From contig MGQB01000023.1 in assembly GCA_001797675.1 (NCBI GenBank), positions 1 through 64,000 on the forward strand: 64,000 bases of DNA. The letters run 5' to 3'. The notes beneath the pieces were generated by a model, which made no database searches, was not told the DNA's origin, and was given only the letters and a program-made list of their open reading frames with translations. Source of the stretch: Deltaproteobacteria bacterium RBG_13_43_22 (GTDB lineage: Bacteria; Desulfobacterota; RBG-13-43-22). The position numbers and the translations under genes are program-made. Below are positions 24,403 through 33,959 of this stretch, piece after piece. The stretch's first letter is position 1. Each line of letters begins with the position of its first letter.

Positions 24403-27400
24403 TCAGGCAATATCCTGCTTTTCTCCCAAAGAGACACAATTTTTCCCTTTTCGTTTGGCCACGTAAAGGGCCTCGTCGGCCGATTTAATGAGGGTATCTT
24501 TGTCGGCGGCATGGGTGAGAAAGGTGGCAACGCCCAGGCTGATGGTCACCTGTAGCTTTTCCCTTTCATGGGGAATCGTCATTTCCGCCACCGATCTCCG
24601 AATTTTTTCCGCCGCTACCAAGGCACCCAATTGATCCGTTTCAGGCAGAATAAGGACGAATTCTTCACCTCCATAACGGGCGGCAATGTCCACGGTCCGG
24701 GAGATTTTTTTGATGGTCCTGGCCACATTCCTAAGGATTTCGTTACCAAGTGGATGGCCGTAGGTGTCATTAAAGGCCTTGAAGTTGTCGATATCCATCA
24801 TGACCAGGGAAAAGGGCTGGTTGTGCCGCCGGGACCGGTGAATCTCCTGGTCAAGGAGGAGTTGAAAATAACGGTGAACATAGAGCTTGGTCAGGCCGTC
24901 GGTCGTGGCCAGTTCAAAGAGCTTGGCGTTTTCAAGGGAAATAGCAGCCTGGGCGGAAATGATGCTTAGGAGTTCCAGACGTTCCGCTGTAAAGGCATCG
25001 GCCGTCAGGTTGTTTTCCATGTATAGGATCCCGGTGATCCGGCCCTGATGCATGATGGGGGCGCAAAGAATGGATTTGCAACGGTTCCGTCTGATGTAGG
25101 GGTCGTTCAAGAAGGCCCCTTTCTGGGCGGCATTCCCAAGGATGACGTTTTCACCGCTTCGCATGACATAATTGACGATGGACTTTGAAAGGTCGTCGGA
25201 CGTTTCCAGAGGAATCGATTGCCTGACCCGGATGTCTTGGTCTTCCACATCCTCGGCGGCTTCGATGGTCAGCTTACCATCCGTCTCGAGGATGAGAAAA
25301 CCCCGTTGAGCCCCAGCATTGACCACTGCCATTTTCATGATTTTCTGCAGGAGCCGGTCCAGCACGATCTCGCTGGAGATGGCCTGGGAGGTCTGCATGA
25401 CCGTGGAAAGATCCAGAAGGGTCGAGGTCGTTCCCGTCGTAGTGGTTGCTTCGAAAAAGTCAGGCAAAGGGGACCCCGGCTCTTTGATAAAAAAAGACGG
25501 ATATCTATCTTCCAGGACTTTGATTTTGGTTTTTGCCCCCCAACGGATATAGCATTGATAGGCCTTGGTTATGAAGACCCGGGCTTCTTCCTCTAAGCCG
25601 GCGTCACGATAAAAGATTCCTGCCTGTTCCCAGGCAACGGCCTCTTCCTGAAGATATTCGTTCTGCCTGGCCCCTTCAATAGCCCTATGATAAAGAGTTA
25701 TGGCTTCCTGGAAGCGGCCCTCGATACCGGCCACCTCAGCCTCGATCAACTCATACTTATGTTTGAAATTTTCGGGACACAGGGCGGCCCATTTGGCCAT
25801 CTTGTGCTGGTTGCGGCTGATGAGGGCCTTGAATTTTCTTTTTCGCCTGGTTTCCCCTTGTTTCAATAAGGCCGTTAAGATTAAGGAATAATTGAAATAG
25901 AAATCGGCGGTCAGAAGGCTCCCCATGGGCGCATGAATATAGTTATCCAGCTCGGCGGCTATCTGGAGGGCTTCCTCGTATTTCCCGGTCCCCAGGAGCA
26001 TGTAGGCTTGAGCGGACAGGGCTAAACACAATCCGAAAAGGTTGCCTTGCTTTTTCATTCGATCAATAGAGGCGAAAAGATCGGTTCCCTCCCCGGCAAG
26101 AACAGACTTTTCCAAAGGATACCCTTTCAAGATATAAATATCCTGGAGTATTTGCCGGTACCGAGCGGTAATCAAGGGATCTTTCAAAAGATGCATGAAG
26201 TTCTGATATTTTTCGAGTTCTTCCAGAACATCATCCAGTCTTGGACTGATCCGGAGTCGGACTTCTGCTGCGGCAGTGACACTATGTCCGGCATAGATAA
26301 AATCCCCGCTATTTAAAGACAGCTCATAAACCTTGGAAAAAAGTTCGAGCTCATGTTTGACATGTTTTTTCCAGTGTAGGATGAAAAAGGCAAAGATGTG
26401 GTGGACCCTGCCCGCTATTTTTCGGTTATCAAGCTTCTCATTGAGCTGGAGGGCCATCTCCCCGAGGCGAAAGGCCAGTTCATAATCCCCTAAAACGGTT
26501 TCAATGATGGTGGCCAAGGAAATGAAATACAAGGCTGAGTGGGGCGGATGGCCGTATCGGATACATTCTTGCAACCCCTTGAGTGCCAAAAGGGAGTAGA
26601 GGTTCGGGTTGAGGTAATAGGCCGGAGTTCTAATATTCAACATAAGCTGATGGATGGCGAGAAAGTTCGGATCCTCCATGCGGGGCAGATCGATAATTTT
26701 TTCAAGCGTGATTTTTTTTAAAAGGCGTTTGACCCTGATCAGTTCCAGAAAAACCCTGACTCGGCCGACCTTGGGGGATAGATAAGTCCCGAATTCCTTC
26801 AAAGCCTTGAGCCCGAGATCGATGGCCTCCCGGGAAGAACCCATATTGGTATACTGGATGATCATCGCATTGTAAGCCCTGGCTTTATCCGTAAGGGTAG
26901 TCGCCTTGGCGATAATGATCTTAAAAAGGCTTTCGGATTCATTGAAATTCCGGTTGAGGTACTGGCATTCCATCAGTTCGGTGTGGAGGTTGTAGGTCAG
27001 GTTATAATCTGTTTCCCAGACTCTTTCGTCCAGTAACTCCAGACCGGAGGACAGATAATTCACCCCCGCTTCGTAGGCGTTGGATTCCTTGGCCTTGATG
27101 CCTGCCTTCAGATTGAGATCCGCCAGCCGGTTCCGTTCGGTCTGCGTAGGAATGAGACGACGTCCCTGATTCAACTGGTCAACGATATAAAAAATCCGGA
27201 GTAAGAGTTCTGCCGGGGTGGATCGAGTCAGTTCCAGATTTCCGATCTGAAAATGAATCTCTTCCCGTTGTTCCCGGGAAAGCAGCGAATAGGCCGCTTC
27301 CTGTATTCGATCATGGTGGAAACGATAGCAATCCTCTCTGAGATCGATCAGACCTTCCTTTAAGAGGCTGTCCAATAGGGTCAGGACCCCGTCGATGGGC

Positions 27401-29319
27401 CGGGAGGTCAGGATCGACAGAATTTCGGCGTTGAACCGGTTTCCAATAGCGGCACAGATCTCAATGAGGGTTAAGGCCTCTGAAGAAAGATGACTGATTC
27501 TTTCGGCCAGAAACTGAACGACATTTTCGGTCACCTGGAGTTCTTGAGTCCTTGGTAAATCCCAGATCCACCCCTTGGCGGGATCGTGGGAAATATAGCC
27601 TTCTCCATAAAGCGTTTTCAGAAACTGGGTGAAGAAAAAAGGATTCCCATTGGTTTTGCCATGAACGGTTTTGGCGAGGGGAAGGGACGTGTTTGGCGCA
27701 CATCGGAGTAAATGGGAAACGAACCGGTTGAGATCTTCTATGCCGATGGCTCCCAGGTTGATAGTCGTGATGGTTAAATCCGTCTTATGGATCATATCGA
27801 TGACCAGCATCAGTGGATGATGTGCTGCCACCTCATTTGCCCGATAGGCTCCGATAAGGAAAAGGAATTGAAGATCCCGGTCGGTGACGATGTTTTGAAT
27901 AAGGTTGAGGCTGGCGGAATCGGCCCACTGAAGATCATCCAGGAATAAAACAAGGGGATGTTCCCGTTCGGTGAAAACCCGGATAAAGTTTTTAAAAACG
28001 AAATTAAACCGATTCTGGGTTTCCTCAGGGCCCAATTCCTGGATGTCGGTCTGCTTACCTATGATGAGTTTCACCTCTGGAATGACATCGGTAATGATCT
28101 TTCCATTAGGCCCCAAAGCGACCAGGAGCTTCTCCTTCCAATCCCGGACCTTTTCTTCGTTTTCAGCCAGAAGCTGCTGAACCAGGCCCTGAAAGGCCTG
28201 GATGATGGCACTGTAAGGAACATGTTTCTTAAACTGGTCATACTTTCCAGAAATATAATACCCCCGCTTTTCCACAATCGGCTTGTGAATTTCGTTCACC
28301 AGGGTTGATTTTCCGATCCCGGGTTCCCCGGCCACAAGTGTGACCTCCACGGCACCCTGGCTCACCCGGTCAAAAGCATCGTACAAAACCTTCAATTCCT
28401 TATCCCGGCCTACCAGGATTTGGGGAATGATAAAACGCTGGGAATGGTCATAGAGACCCAGATCAAAGGATTCAATACGTCCTGAATTTTGGAGTTGTTC
28501 GAGACAAAACCGCAAATCGGTCATCAGACCAAAACTGTTCTGATAGCGATCTTCCGGTGCTTTGGACAAAAGTTTCATCACTACCCGGGAAATCTGGATG
28601 GGGACTTGAGCATTGACTTGTTCCGGAGGAATAGGTGACTTGGCGATGTGGCAATGGATGAGTTCCATGGGGTCTGTGGACATAAAAGGTACCTTTCCGG
28701 TGATCAACTCGTAGAAGGTGACTCCTAGCGAGTAGAGGTCGGTTCGGTAATCAACAGCACAGTTTATTCGCCCGGTTTGCTCCGGCGAGATATAGGCCAA
28801 GGTTCCTTCTATGATTCCGGGGTCGTAAATCTCCTTAATCTCCGTTGCAATGCCGAAGTCGGTTATTTTAACCAGATCTTCATCGGGGTTGATGAGAATA
28901 TTGCGGGGTTTGATGTCCCGGTGGGTGATGTTATGCTGGTGGATGTTCCCCAGGATCTCCGAGAGCCGAACGGCTAAATCAAGGAACCGTTCGATAGGCA
29001 GGCTGCACTTCTTAAGAAACTCTTTTAAAGAAACTCCGCCGAAATCTTCCAGAACAAGAGCAATACTGTCCTTGGTGTCGATGATATCAAGGGTCCTGAC
29101 AATGCCCTCAATGGGGAGATTGCGGATAAGCTCGTATTCGTGTTTGATCCGGGCCACATCAGAAAGGGAGGGAAACCTGGTTTTCAGAGCCTTGATAATA
29201 ACCGTCCCCGGTTCTCTCTCTTTTCGTGCCCTGTAGACGCTGGATTCCAAAGTTTCATCGATTTGTTCGAGAACCGTATAGCCAGGAAACTGTTTCATCT
29301 TTTCAAGTTCCTCTTGCAT
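24403..29319 (-). CDS. hybrid Ser/Thr kinase - AAA ATPase - GAF - diguanylate cyclase
   Basis: This 1638-residue signalling protein has, in order: a Hanks-type kinase (about 15-280) with HRDIKPRN and DFG motifs and an SPE in place of APE; a large AAA/STAND-type ATPase with Walker A AGEPGIGKST and Walker B LVLFLDDLQWAD (about 310-600); a long helical TPR-like region (about 650-1270); a GAF domain (about 1300-1450); and a C-terminal GGDEF domain with the active-site GGEEF. The front matches the PknK/predicted-ATPase kinase family; the tail makes c-di-GMP from GTP. No membrane helix is seen, so it is cytoplasmic. It is monocistronic. The signal and kinase targets are unknown. Confidence 0.92.
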   Translation of the reverse strand: MQEELEKMKQFPGYTVLEQIDETLESSVYRARKEREPGTVIIKALKTRFPSLSDVARIKHEYELIRNLPIEGIVRTLDIIDTKDSIALVLEDFGGVSLKEFLKKCSLPIERFLDLAVRLSEILGNIHQHNITHRDIKPRNILINPDEDLVKITDFGIATEIKEIYDPGIIEGTLAYISPEQTGRINCAVDYRTDLYSLGVTFYELITGKVPFMSTDPMELIHCHIAKSPIPPEQVNAQVPIQISRVVMKLLSKAPEDRYQNSFGLMTDLRFCLEQLQNSGRIESFDLGLYDHSQRFIIPQILVGRDKELKVLYDAFDRVSQGAVEVTLVAGEPGIGKSTLVNEIHKPIVEKRGYYISGKYDQFKKHVPYSAIIQAFQGLVQQLLAENEEKVRDWKEKLLVALGPNGKIITDVIPEVKLIIGKQTDIQELGPEETQNRFNFVFKNFIRVFTEREHPLVLFLDDLQWADSASLNLIQNIVTDRDLQFLFLIGAYRANEVAAHHPLMLVIDMIHKTDLTITTINLGAIGIEDLNRFVSHLLRCAPNTSLPLAKTVHGKTNGNPFFFTQFLKTLYGEGYISHDPAKGWIWDLPRTQELQVTENVVQFLAERISHLSSEALTLIEICAAIGNRFNAEILSILTSRPIDGVLTLLDSLLKEGLIDLREDCYRFHHDRIQEAAYSLLSREQREEIHFQIGNLELTRSTPAELLLRIFYIVDQLNQGRRLIPTQTERNRLADLNLKAGIKAKESNAYEAGVNYLSSGLELLDERVWETDYNLTYNLHTELMECQYLNRNFNESESLFKIIIAKATTLTDKARAYNAMIIQYTNMGSSREAIDLGLKALKEFGTYLSPKVGRVRVFLELIRVKRLLKKITLEKIIDLPRMEDPNFLAIHQLMLNIRTPAYYLNPNLYSLLALKGLQECIRYGHPPHSALYFISLATIIETVLGDYELAFRLGEMALQLNEKLDNRKIAGRVHHIFAFFILHWKKHVKHELELFSKVYELSLNSGDFIYAGHSVTAAAEVRLRISPRLDDVLEELEKYQNFMHLLKDPLITARYRQILQDIYILKGYPLEKSVLAGEGTDLFASIDRMKKQGNLFGLCLALSAQAYMLLGTGKYEEALQIAAELDNYIHAPMGSLLTADFYFNYSLILTALLKQGETRRKRKFKALISRNQHKMAKWAALCPENFKHKYELIEAEVAGIEGRFQEAITLYHRAIEGARQNEYLQEEAVAWEQAGIFYRDAGLEEEARVFITKAYQCYIRWGAKTKIKVLEDRYPSFFIKEPGSPLPDFFEATTTTGTTSTLLDLSTVMQTSQAISSEIVLDRLLQKIMKMAVVNAGAQRGFLILETDGKLTIEAAEDVEDQDIRVRQSIPLETSDDLSKSIVNYVMRSGENVILGNAAQKGAFLNDPYIRRNRCKSILCAPIMHQGRITGILYMENNLTADAFTAERLELLSIISAQAAISLENAKLFELATTDGLTKLYVHRYFQLLLDQEIHRSRRHNQPFSLVMMDIDNFKAFNDTYGHPLGNEILRNVARTIKKISRTVDIAARYGGEEFVLILPETDQLGALVAAEKIRRSVAEMTIPHEREKLQVTISLGVATFLTHAADKDTLIKSADEALYVAKRKGKNCVSLGEKQDIA

Positions 29320-29929
29320 TTCCCGGAATCAAAAACTCCAAATGCTTACCTGTGATTTAATTTAATGACATCGGGAAAAAGATTGGTTTATGATTATCCC
29401 CTTTGTTCCAGTTTGTCTGATTTTTCCAATAAAAAAATTATAAAATAGCAGGAAAATAAAGGCAAGCGTAAAAACAGGGAAGCCAACAGACAAAAAAAAT
29501 CATTAAAGGTATCAGGATAAATGGTGCAGGAATTATGCTGATTAATCGTTTATTAAGGGAAGCCATTTCAGTATTATTTCATTTGGTTGTTAAAGATGAC
29601 GAAGAGTCAAAAAACCGGCTTGGCCCCGTTATACCTTGAACATGAACAGCGAGCGCATTGCCCGTCACGCCGACAGCGTGACAGGGTGGGTAGTATATTC
29701 CGTCTTCAGCGGGATTAAAGAGAGAACATCAACCATAGACATTTTCCTTCCATAGAATCCCGTCCTGCCGGACTGCACCGAACCGATTGAGCGACTCGAT
29801 TTAAACGACTTAACTGAGCTCGATGCAAGCCTCGTTGAAAGACTCACCAAAGTCCTGGTGCAGGGAACTTTAAAAATAAAGCAGGGGAGGGGGTAATAAA
29901 ATTATGATTGAGGGTTTTAATTGTGGATT
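29320..29929. other. intergenic region with REP-like hairpin and an interrupted small frame
   Basis: The gap upstream of the NifU-type gene holds a hairpin, GTCACGC-CGACA-GCGTGAC, at about 29663-29681. Just before it lies the word TTGAACATGAACAGCGAGCG, a close match to one at 49938-49957 that also precedes a GC-rich hairpin. A frame from ATG 29642 reads 37 codons to a TAG at 29753 and then continues in the same frame for 46 codons to TAA 29894. The second half (PIERLDLNDLTELDASLVER) looks coding-like, but the family is not recognised. No intact gene is claimed. Confidence 0.4.
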
Positions 29930-29958
29930 TTGACAAAATAAGGTAAAATGGTTATATT
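29930..29958 (+). promoter_or_regulatory. sigma70-type promoter of the NifU-like gene
   Basis: TTGACA at 29930-29935 is a perfect -35 element; after a 17-base spacer TATATT at 29953-29958 matches the -10 consensus at five of six positions. The start codon of the NifU-like gene is 40 bases downstream, behind TAGGAG. Confidence 0.8.
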
Positions 29959-29997
29959 GAGAATTAATTCGTTAAATATAAATTTAGGAGAAAATCA

Positions 29998-30222
29998 ATG
30001 ACCAAGGAAAAAATTCAAGAAGCTTTAAACAAGATCAGACCCCAACTCCAAGCCGATGGGGGAGATGTGGAACTGGTGGATGTTAGTGACACGGGACAGG
30101 TCAAGGTTCGTCTGACCGGGGCCTGTGGGGGTTGTCCGATGTCTCAGATGACCCTTAAAATGGGGATTGAAAAATTCCTTAAACAACAGATTCCGGAAGT
30201 GGCCAGTGTGGAATCGGCCTAA
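29998..30222 (+). CDS. NifU C-terminal domain-type Fe-S scaffold protein
   Basis: The 74-residue protein is a stand-alone Nfu domain. It carries [14 protein letters not shown], whose Cys-x2-Cys pair binds a [4Fe-4S] cluster between two monomers for transfer to apo-enzymes. The N-terminal [18 protein letters not shown] segment is typical of the family. Its strong promoter and ribosome binding site suggest high expression, expected in an organism rich in Fe-S enzymes. Confidence 0.93.
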   Translation: MTKEKIQEALNKIRPQLQADGGDVELVDVSDTGQVKVRLTGACGGCPMSQMTLKMGIEKFLKQQIPEVASVESA

Positions 30223-30228
30223 GTAAGG

Positions 30229-30325
30229 TCCGGCACACGGTACAAGGTTAAAGGTCTAAGGGTAAAAAGATATTCATTACCGTCCTTGCCCCTTGTACCT
30301 TATACCGGATGCAGCGCACCGTTCA
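30229..30325. repeat. phrase-like inverted repeat, family D
   Basis: Between the convergent NifU-type and rlmH genes the words GGCACACGGTACAAGGTTAA and CCCCTTGTACCTTATACC form two partly complementary arms. They could fold into a hairpin and terminate both genes. Related words occur at 2333-2437, 5815-5848 and 58140-58180. Confidence 0.6.
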
Positions 30326-30793
30326 TTTATGGTATTTTTCTCCGGCTGTATAGTTCAGATATCGGTAGAGTTGTTCCATAAGAAAAAGGGCGCTCATTTC
30401 ATGGGTCAGGGTCATTCGGGAAAGGGAAAGTTGCCTGTCGGAATGATTTAAAACTTCTGGCGAAAGCCCCAAAGGACCACCGATCAAATAATATATTTTT
30501 TTCCAACCAAGTTCGACCTGGTTATTCAGGAAATCAAAATGTTCCCGGGAACTCATTTCCTGCCCCTGGCGCTCCAGGGCCACCCACAACCCATCGTGAG
30601 GGACCTTTTCTAAAATCCTTTTCCCTTCCTTTTGTAATATCAGCGCTTCTGAGACTCCCTTGGCCATCCTTTCTTCCTTGATCAGGAATAGATCCAATCG
30701 GGTGTAACGGTTTATCCGACTGTGATATTCCTGGATCCCTTCTGAAATAAAGCTTTCCTTAATCTTTCCAATGGTAACAATTTTAAATTTCAT
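30323..30793 (-). CDS. rlmH: 23S rRNA pseudouridine(1915)-N3-methyltransferase
   Basis: RlmH is a SPOUT-family methyltransferase that methylates N3 of pseudouridine 1915 in helix 69 of 23S rRNA using S-adenosylmethionine, acting on the 70S ribosome. The 156 residues match the family. Marks are the N-terminal KIVTIGKIKESFISEGIQEY, the SAM-binding knot with FLIGG-like YYLIGGPLGLSPEVL, and the C-terminal LSRMTLTHEMSALFLMEQLYR. Gene ends convergently to the NifU-type gene. It is 109 bases downstream of a threonine synthase gene on the same strand. Confidence 0.95.
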   Translation of the reverse strand: MKFKIVTIGKIKESFISEGIQEYHSRINRYTRLDLFLIKEERMAKGVSEALILQKEGKRILEKVPHDGLWVALERQGQEMSSREHFDFLNNQVELGWKKIYYLIGGPLGLSPEVLNHSDRQLSLSRMTLTHEMSALFLMEQLYRYLNYTAGEKYHK

Positions 30794-30902
30794 TTAATTT
30801 TATAAATAAGGTTTTATTATTGGGTTTATTTGGGCTGTCGGGAAGGTTCCCCTGGCCCGAGATAGTTCCAAGGGTGACAAACGCTCAACAATAACTTAAT
30901 AC

Positions 30903-32402
30903 CTAGGTAGACATTCCCAATAAATCCATTATTTTTAATGCTGTTTTTTCAATAAAAACATTATATTCTTTTTGAGTGATCAGTTTCCTGGGGTCGGAAA
31001 ACGGGTCTCGTTTATTCAATCCGGCAGAGACGGGGTCGTTTTGTAACCCTTTTTTGGGTCGAACTCCAAAATCCGGCGGGAAAGTGCCCTGGAAATACAT
31101 TTCCTGAAAACCGGCAAATTTCAGAGAATGGGCTGTGGCGTTAAGGACGGCCCTCTCTTTGCGGGAAACCTTTTTCTGGGACAGGGCCTTAACCAATCCA
31201 GCCAGGCTTTCACCGCCCTGGGTGCAGGCAATGTGTCCGTTACGGTTAGCCAGGAGCATATGATCCATAATCGCCTGTTCCGTTACTTCAACCACAAAGA
31301 TCTTTTGTTTCTCGCTAAGCTGATTATATTGCTCGACCATTTCAATAACCCTGGGCATGGATACCGGGTTTCCGATCATGGCCGCCTGGGCCACGCTGGG
31401 CCTCACTTTTACCGGTTTAAAAATTCGTTTGGAAGCTTGGGGCTCCAGATAATATCGATATACGGGATTGGCATGATGGGACTGAACCCCGATAATCTTG
31501 GGCAGAGTGGCGATCATCCCATAACGGAACAATTTTAAAAAACCAGAAATAATCGCTGTGATATTCCCGGCATTCCCGATTGGCACGATCAGTACGACCC
31601 CTTCCATTTCATAGTCCAGTGCCTGGGCCACTTCGAAGGCATAGGATTCCTGCCCTAAAATCCGCCAGGCATTTTTGGAATTAAGAAGGGCCACCGGAAA
31701 ATGGTCAGCCAGGTATTCCACGACCTTCATACAATCATCAAAGACCCCTGGGATTTCCAGGACCATGGCACCGCTGCCTAAGGGTTGGGAAAGTTGTTGG
31801 GGAGTGACTTTCCCCTTGGGAAGCAAAACCGCCGATCGGATTGTCTCTCCAAGATAAGCGGCATAAAGGGCCGCCGAAGCTGAGGTGTCTCCAGTAGAGG
31901 CACAAACGGCTAATACGTTTTTTAATTTCTTTTTAGAGATCAAATGGTTCAAGTAACTTAAAGCACAGGCCATCCCTCGATCTTTGAAGGAAGCGCTCGG
32001 GTTTTGCCCTTCATTTTTAAAAGCAAAAGGGACGCCGATCCTGTTTTGAAGTCCTTGATTTGCTTCAACCAGAGGGGTATGTCCTTCCCCCAGATAAAGG
32101 ATGTGATCCAGTGGAATGACCGGGGCTATGAGTTCATGAAAAGAAAAAATCCCTTTCAAGGCCGGTATGGTGGTCATCCGTCGATAATCAAAGATACGGC
32201 GCCATTGCCTTCCCGGACAGCGCGTTTTCTTTTTTTCGTCAAGGTCGTGAATAAGGAGGACCCCACCGCAATCCGGGCAGGTATAAAGCAGGTTGTCGAT
32301 GGAATGTGTTTTACTGCATCCCAAACAGCGATATTCTAAATGCCCTTCAATTTTGGGGATCAAATAAGGTCTGATATTTTTTGGAAATTCGGATAGTTCC
32401 AT
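30903..32402 (-). CDS. thrC: threonine synthase
   Basis: ThrC converts O-phospho-L-homoserine to L-threonine with PLP. The 499-residue protein has an N-terminal zinc-ribbon-like segment (CLGCSKTH and CPDCGG at about 28-58), the PLP lysine in NPSASFKDRGMACALS, the CASTGDTSAS phosphate-binding loop and the VPIGNAGNI segment. It is somewhat longer than most bacterial ThrC of this type, the extra length lying in the ribbon and the C-terminal tail. The stop is TAG. It lies alone, with rlmH downstream; no hom or thrB gene is adjacent. Confidence 0.88.
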   Translation of the reverse strand: MELSEFPKNIRPYLIPKIEGHLEYRCLGCSKTHSIDNLLYTCPDCGGVLLIHDLDEKKKTRCPGRQWRRIFDYRRMTTIPALKGIFSFHELIAPVIPLDHILYLGEGHTPLVEANQGLQNRIGVPFAFKNEGQNPSASFKDRGMACALSYLNHLISKKKLKNVLAVCASTGDTSASAALYAAYLGETIRSAVLLPKGKVTPQQLSQPLGSGAMVLEIPGVFDDCMKVVEYLADHFPVALLNSKNAWRILGQESYAFEVAQALDYEMEGVVLIVPIGNAGNITAIISGFLKLFRYGMIATLPKIIGVQSHHANPVYRYYLEPQASKRIFKPVKVRPSVAQAAMIGNPVSMPRVIEMVEQYNQLSEKQKIFVVEVTEQAIMDHMLLANRNGHIACTQGGESLAGLVKALSQKKVSRKERAVLNATAHSLKFAGFQEMYFQGTFPPDFGVRPKKGLQNDPVSAGLNKRDPFSDPRKLITQKEYNVFIEKTALKIMDLLGMST

Positions 32403-32461
32403 AACAATCCTTCCTGGTTAAAAAAGGGCAGTCAAAAAAAGTGCCCTATGACTGATGAATT

Positions 32462-32572
32462 CGTAAAAAGTCGTTACCGTGATGAACTCCGGATCAAGTC
32501 CGGGCATCCGCCGGGGTTCAGGAGAGTTATCACTGCTTTAAAATTCAGGATTCTAGCTTTTGCTGGAATGAT
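32462..32572. repeat. dispersed repeat, family B, degenerate copy 2
   Basis: The word CGTAAAAAGTC at about 32462 is followed by an imperfect CTCCGG/TCCGGG hairpin and then ATTCTAGCTTTTGCTGGAAT, a decayed form of the ATTCCGGC-TTTC-GCCGGAAT hairpin at 8057-8076. It fills most of the gap upstream of thrC. A short GGGCA/TGCCC hairpin with an A-rich loop lies just before it at about 32426-32446. Confidence 0.6.
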
Positions 32573-32730
32573 GAAAATTTGATTCAGTCTGCTTTTCACG
32601 TTCTTTTCATAATCGATGAACGTTCAGAAAAATGTTTATTTTATTTGTAACTAAAAGAGGGTAGGGTGTCAATAAATTTGCTTTATTTTAGCTTGAATTG
32701 CAATTCTGTTTCCTATATAACCTCTTGACC

Positions 32731-33414
32731 ATGAACCTTGATAATTTAATGAAAAACAGAACAATTAAAGCAATTTTTTTTGATATGGATGGTGTTTTAG
32801 TCGATAGTATGGAGTATCACCTTAAATCTTGGCAGAACTTGCTTGGATCTTTCAATATTTCTGTCTCCGACCAATTTATTTTTGAAAATGAAGGGGCTAT
32901 GGCCCCTGGAGTAATCATAGACCTGTTTAAAAAATACGGTTATCCTATTGATGAAATTAAAATTGCCGATATTTATTCAGCTCAAAATTCCATGTTCATT
33001 AATCAGTATTTACCTCGAGTGAGCCTGTACCCGGAATCCCTTCCATTATTGAACCAGTTGAAATCAATTGGAATTTTAACGGGGATGGTAACCAGTTCCA
33101 GAAGAAATCTAATTGAAAAAATATGGAAAGAAGAGGAGTTGGCTTACTTTTCCACCATTATTTCGGCTGATGACACTGAACGTTTTAAACCTTATCCAGA
33201 CCCTTATCTTAAAGCCGCAACCGAAATACAACAAAATGTCAGTAACTGTCTGGTTATCGAAAACGCCCCTGCCGGTATCCAGGCCGCCAATTCTGCCGGG
33301 ATAATCTGCTTTGCTATTTCTTCCACACTTCCCAACGAAAAACTATACGGAGCTCAACAGATTTTTCCAAATCTTAGGGCTTTAAGCGAGTTCTTTAAAA
33401 AGGTCCTCCCTTAA
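32731..33414 (+). CDS. HAD-superfamily phosphatase (beta-phosphoglucomutase-like)
   Basis: The 227-residue protein has HAD motif I FFDMDGVLVDSMEYH, motif II in GMVTSSRRNLIEK and the C-terminal motif III/IV region KPYPDPYLKAA with VIENAPAGIQAANSAG. It should use the first Asp as nucleophile to dephosphorylate a small phosphate ester or to act as a phosphoglucomutase. The start is uncertain: ATGs at 32731 and 32749 and a TTG at 32698 are possible and none has a strong ribosome binding site. It stands alone upstream of a long A/T-rich gap. Confidence 0.85.
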   Translation: MNLDNLMKNRTIKAIFFDMDGVLVDSMEYHLKSWQNLLGSFNISVSDQFIFENEGAMAPGVIIDLFKKYGYPIDEIKIADIYSAQNSMFINQYLPRVSLYPESLPLLNQLKSIGILTGMVTSSRRNLIEKIWKEEELAYFSTIISADDTERFKPYPDPYLKAATEIQQNVSNCLVIENAPAGIQAANSAGIICFAISSTLPNEKLYGAQQIFPNLRALSEFFKKVLP

Positions 33415-33959
33415 GATATTTTATTAAAATTTTCGGCTAATTCTACTCTTAATCTTATTTTATTGATTACATTCTAATGTCTGATAAGATATATTATGTA
33501 AACTAAATTAAAAATATATTAAATACAATAAAGAACGGTTCCGTCTCTTCTCTTTCTTTTAAAAAAGAGATTTTGAATAAATCTTAATATAATAAACTTA
33601 TTATAAGTAAAGTTGTGGCGTAACGTAATGAATTTCAATTCGAATTCTAATTCAACTATACTTATGAAATTATACTTTACTCCTAATCCCGGAGCTCACG
33701 CAACGGGCAAAAGAACTAATTCTACCCTGGATCTTATAATTTCAGGGCTCTGGATTGTCTTTTTTTGAAGTGATCATTTACGTTATGACGTCTTTGAACT
33801 CGAAATAACCGGGCGATTAAAAACATAAAAGCTAAAGCATTATAATATATTAACAATATAACTATTTAAAACATAAAGACTATTTAATATATAATTATAA
33901 ATTATATTAACTTATCTTTAAAACTACTTGAAATAATAACAAAATATATAATAATTAAA
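33415..33959. other. strongly A/T-rich non-coding tract
   Basis: This 545-base stretch is much richer in A and T than its neighbours and has no credible gene. A hairpin TCTCTTT...AAAAAGAGA near 33554-33575 may terminate the HAD gene. The bias continues into the last 15 or so codons of polB, so the foreign-looking composition crosses the stop codon. The origin is unknown; it may be decayed mobile DNA. Confidence 0.6.

Noticed and set aside
12143-29755. UAG read as pyrrolysine, suggested by three in-frame TAGs
   Set aside because: TAG serves as the ordinary stop of many intact genes here, including iorA, the ROK kinase, the carboxyltransferase, vapB, thrC, lexA and pncB. The hicB and 29642 frames are otherwise damaged. 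No pyl gene is in the window.
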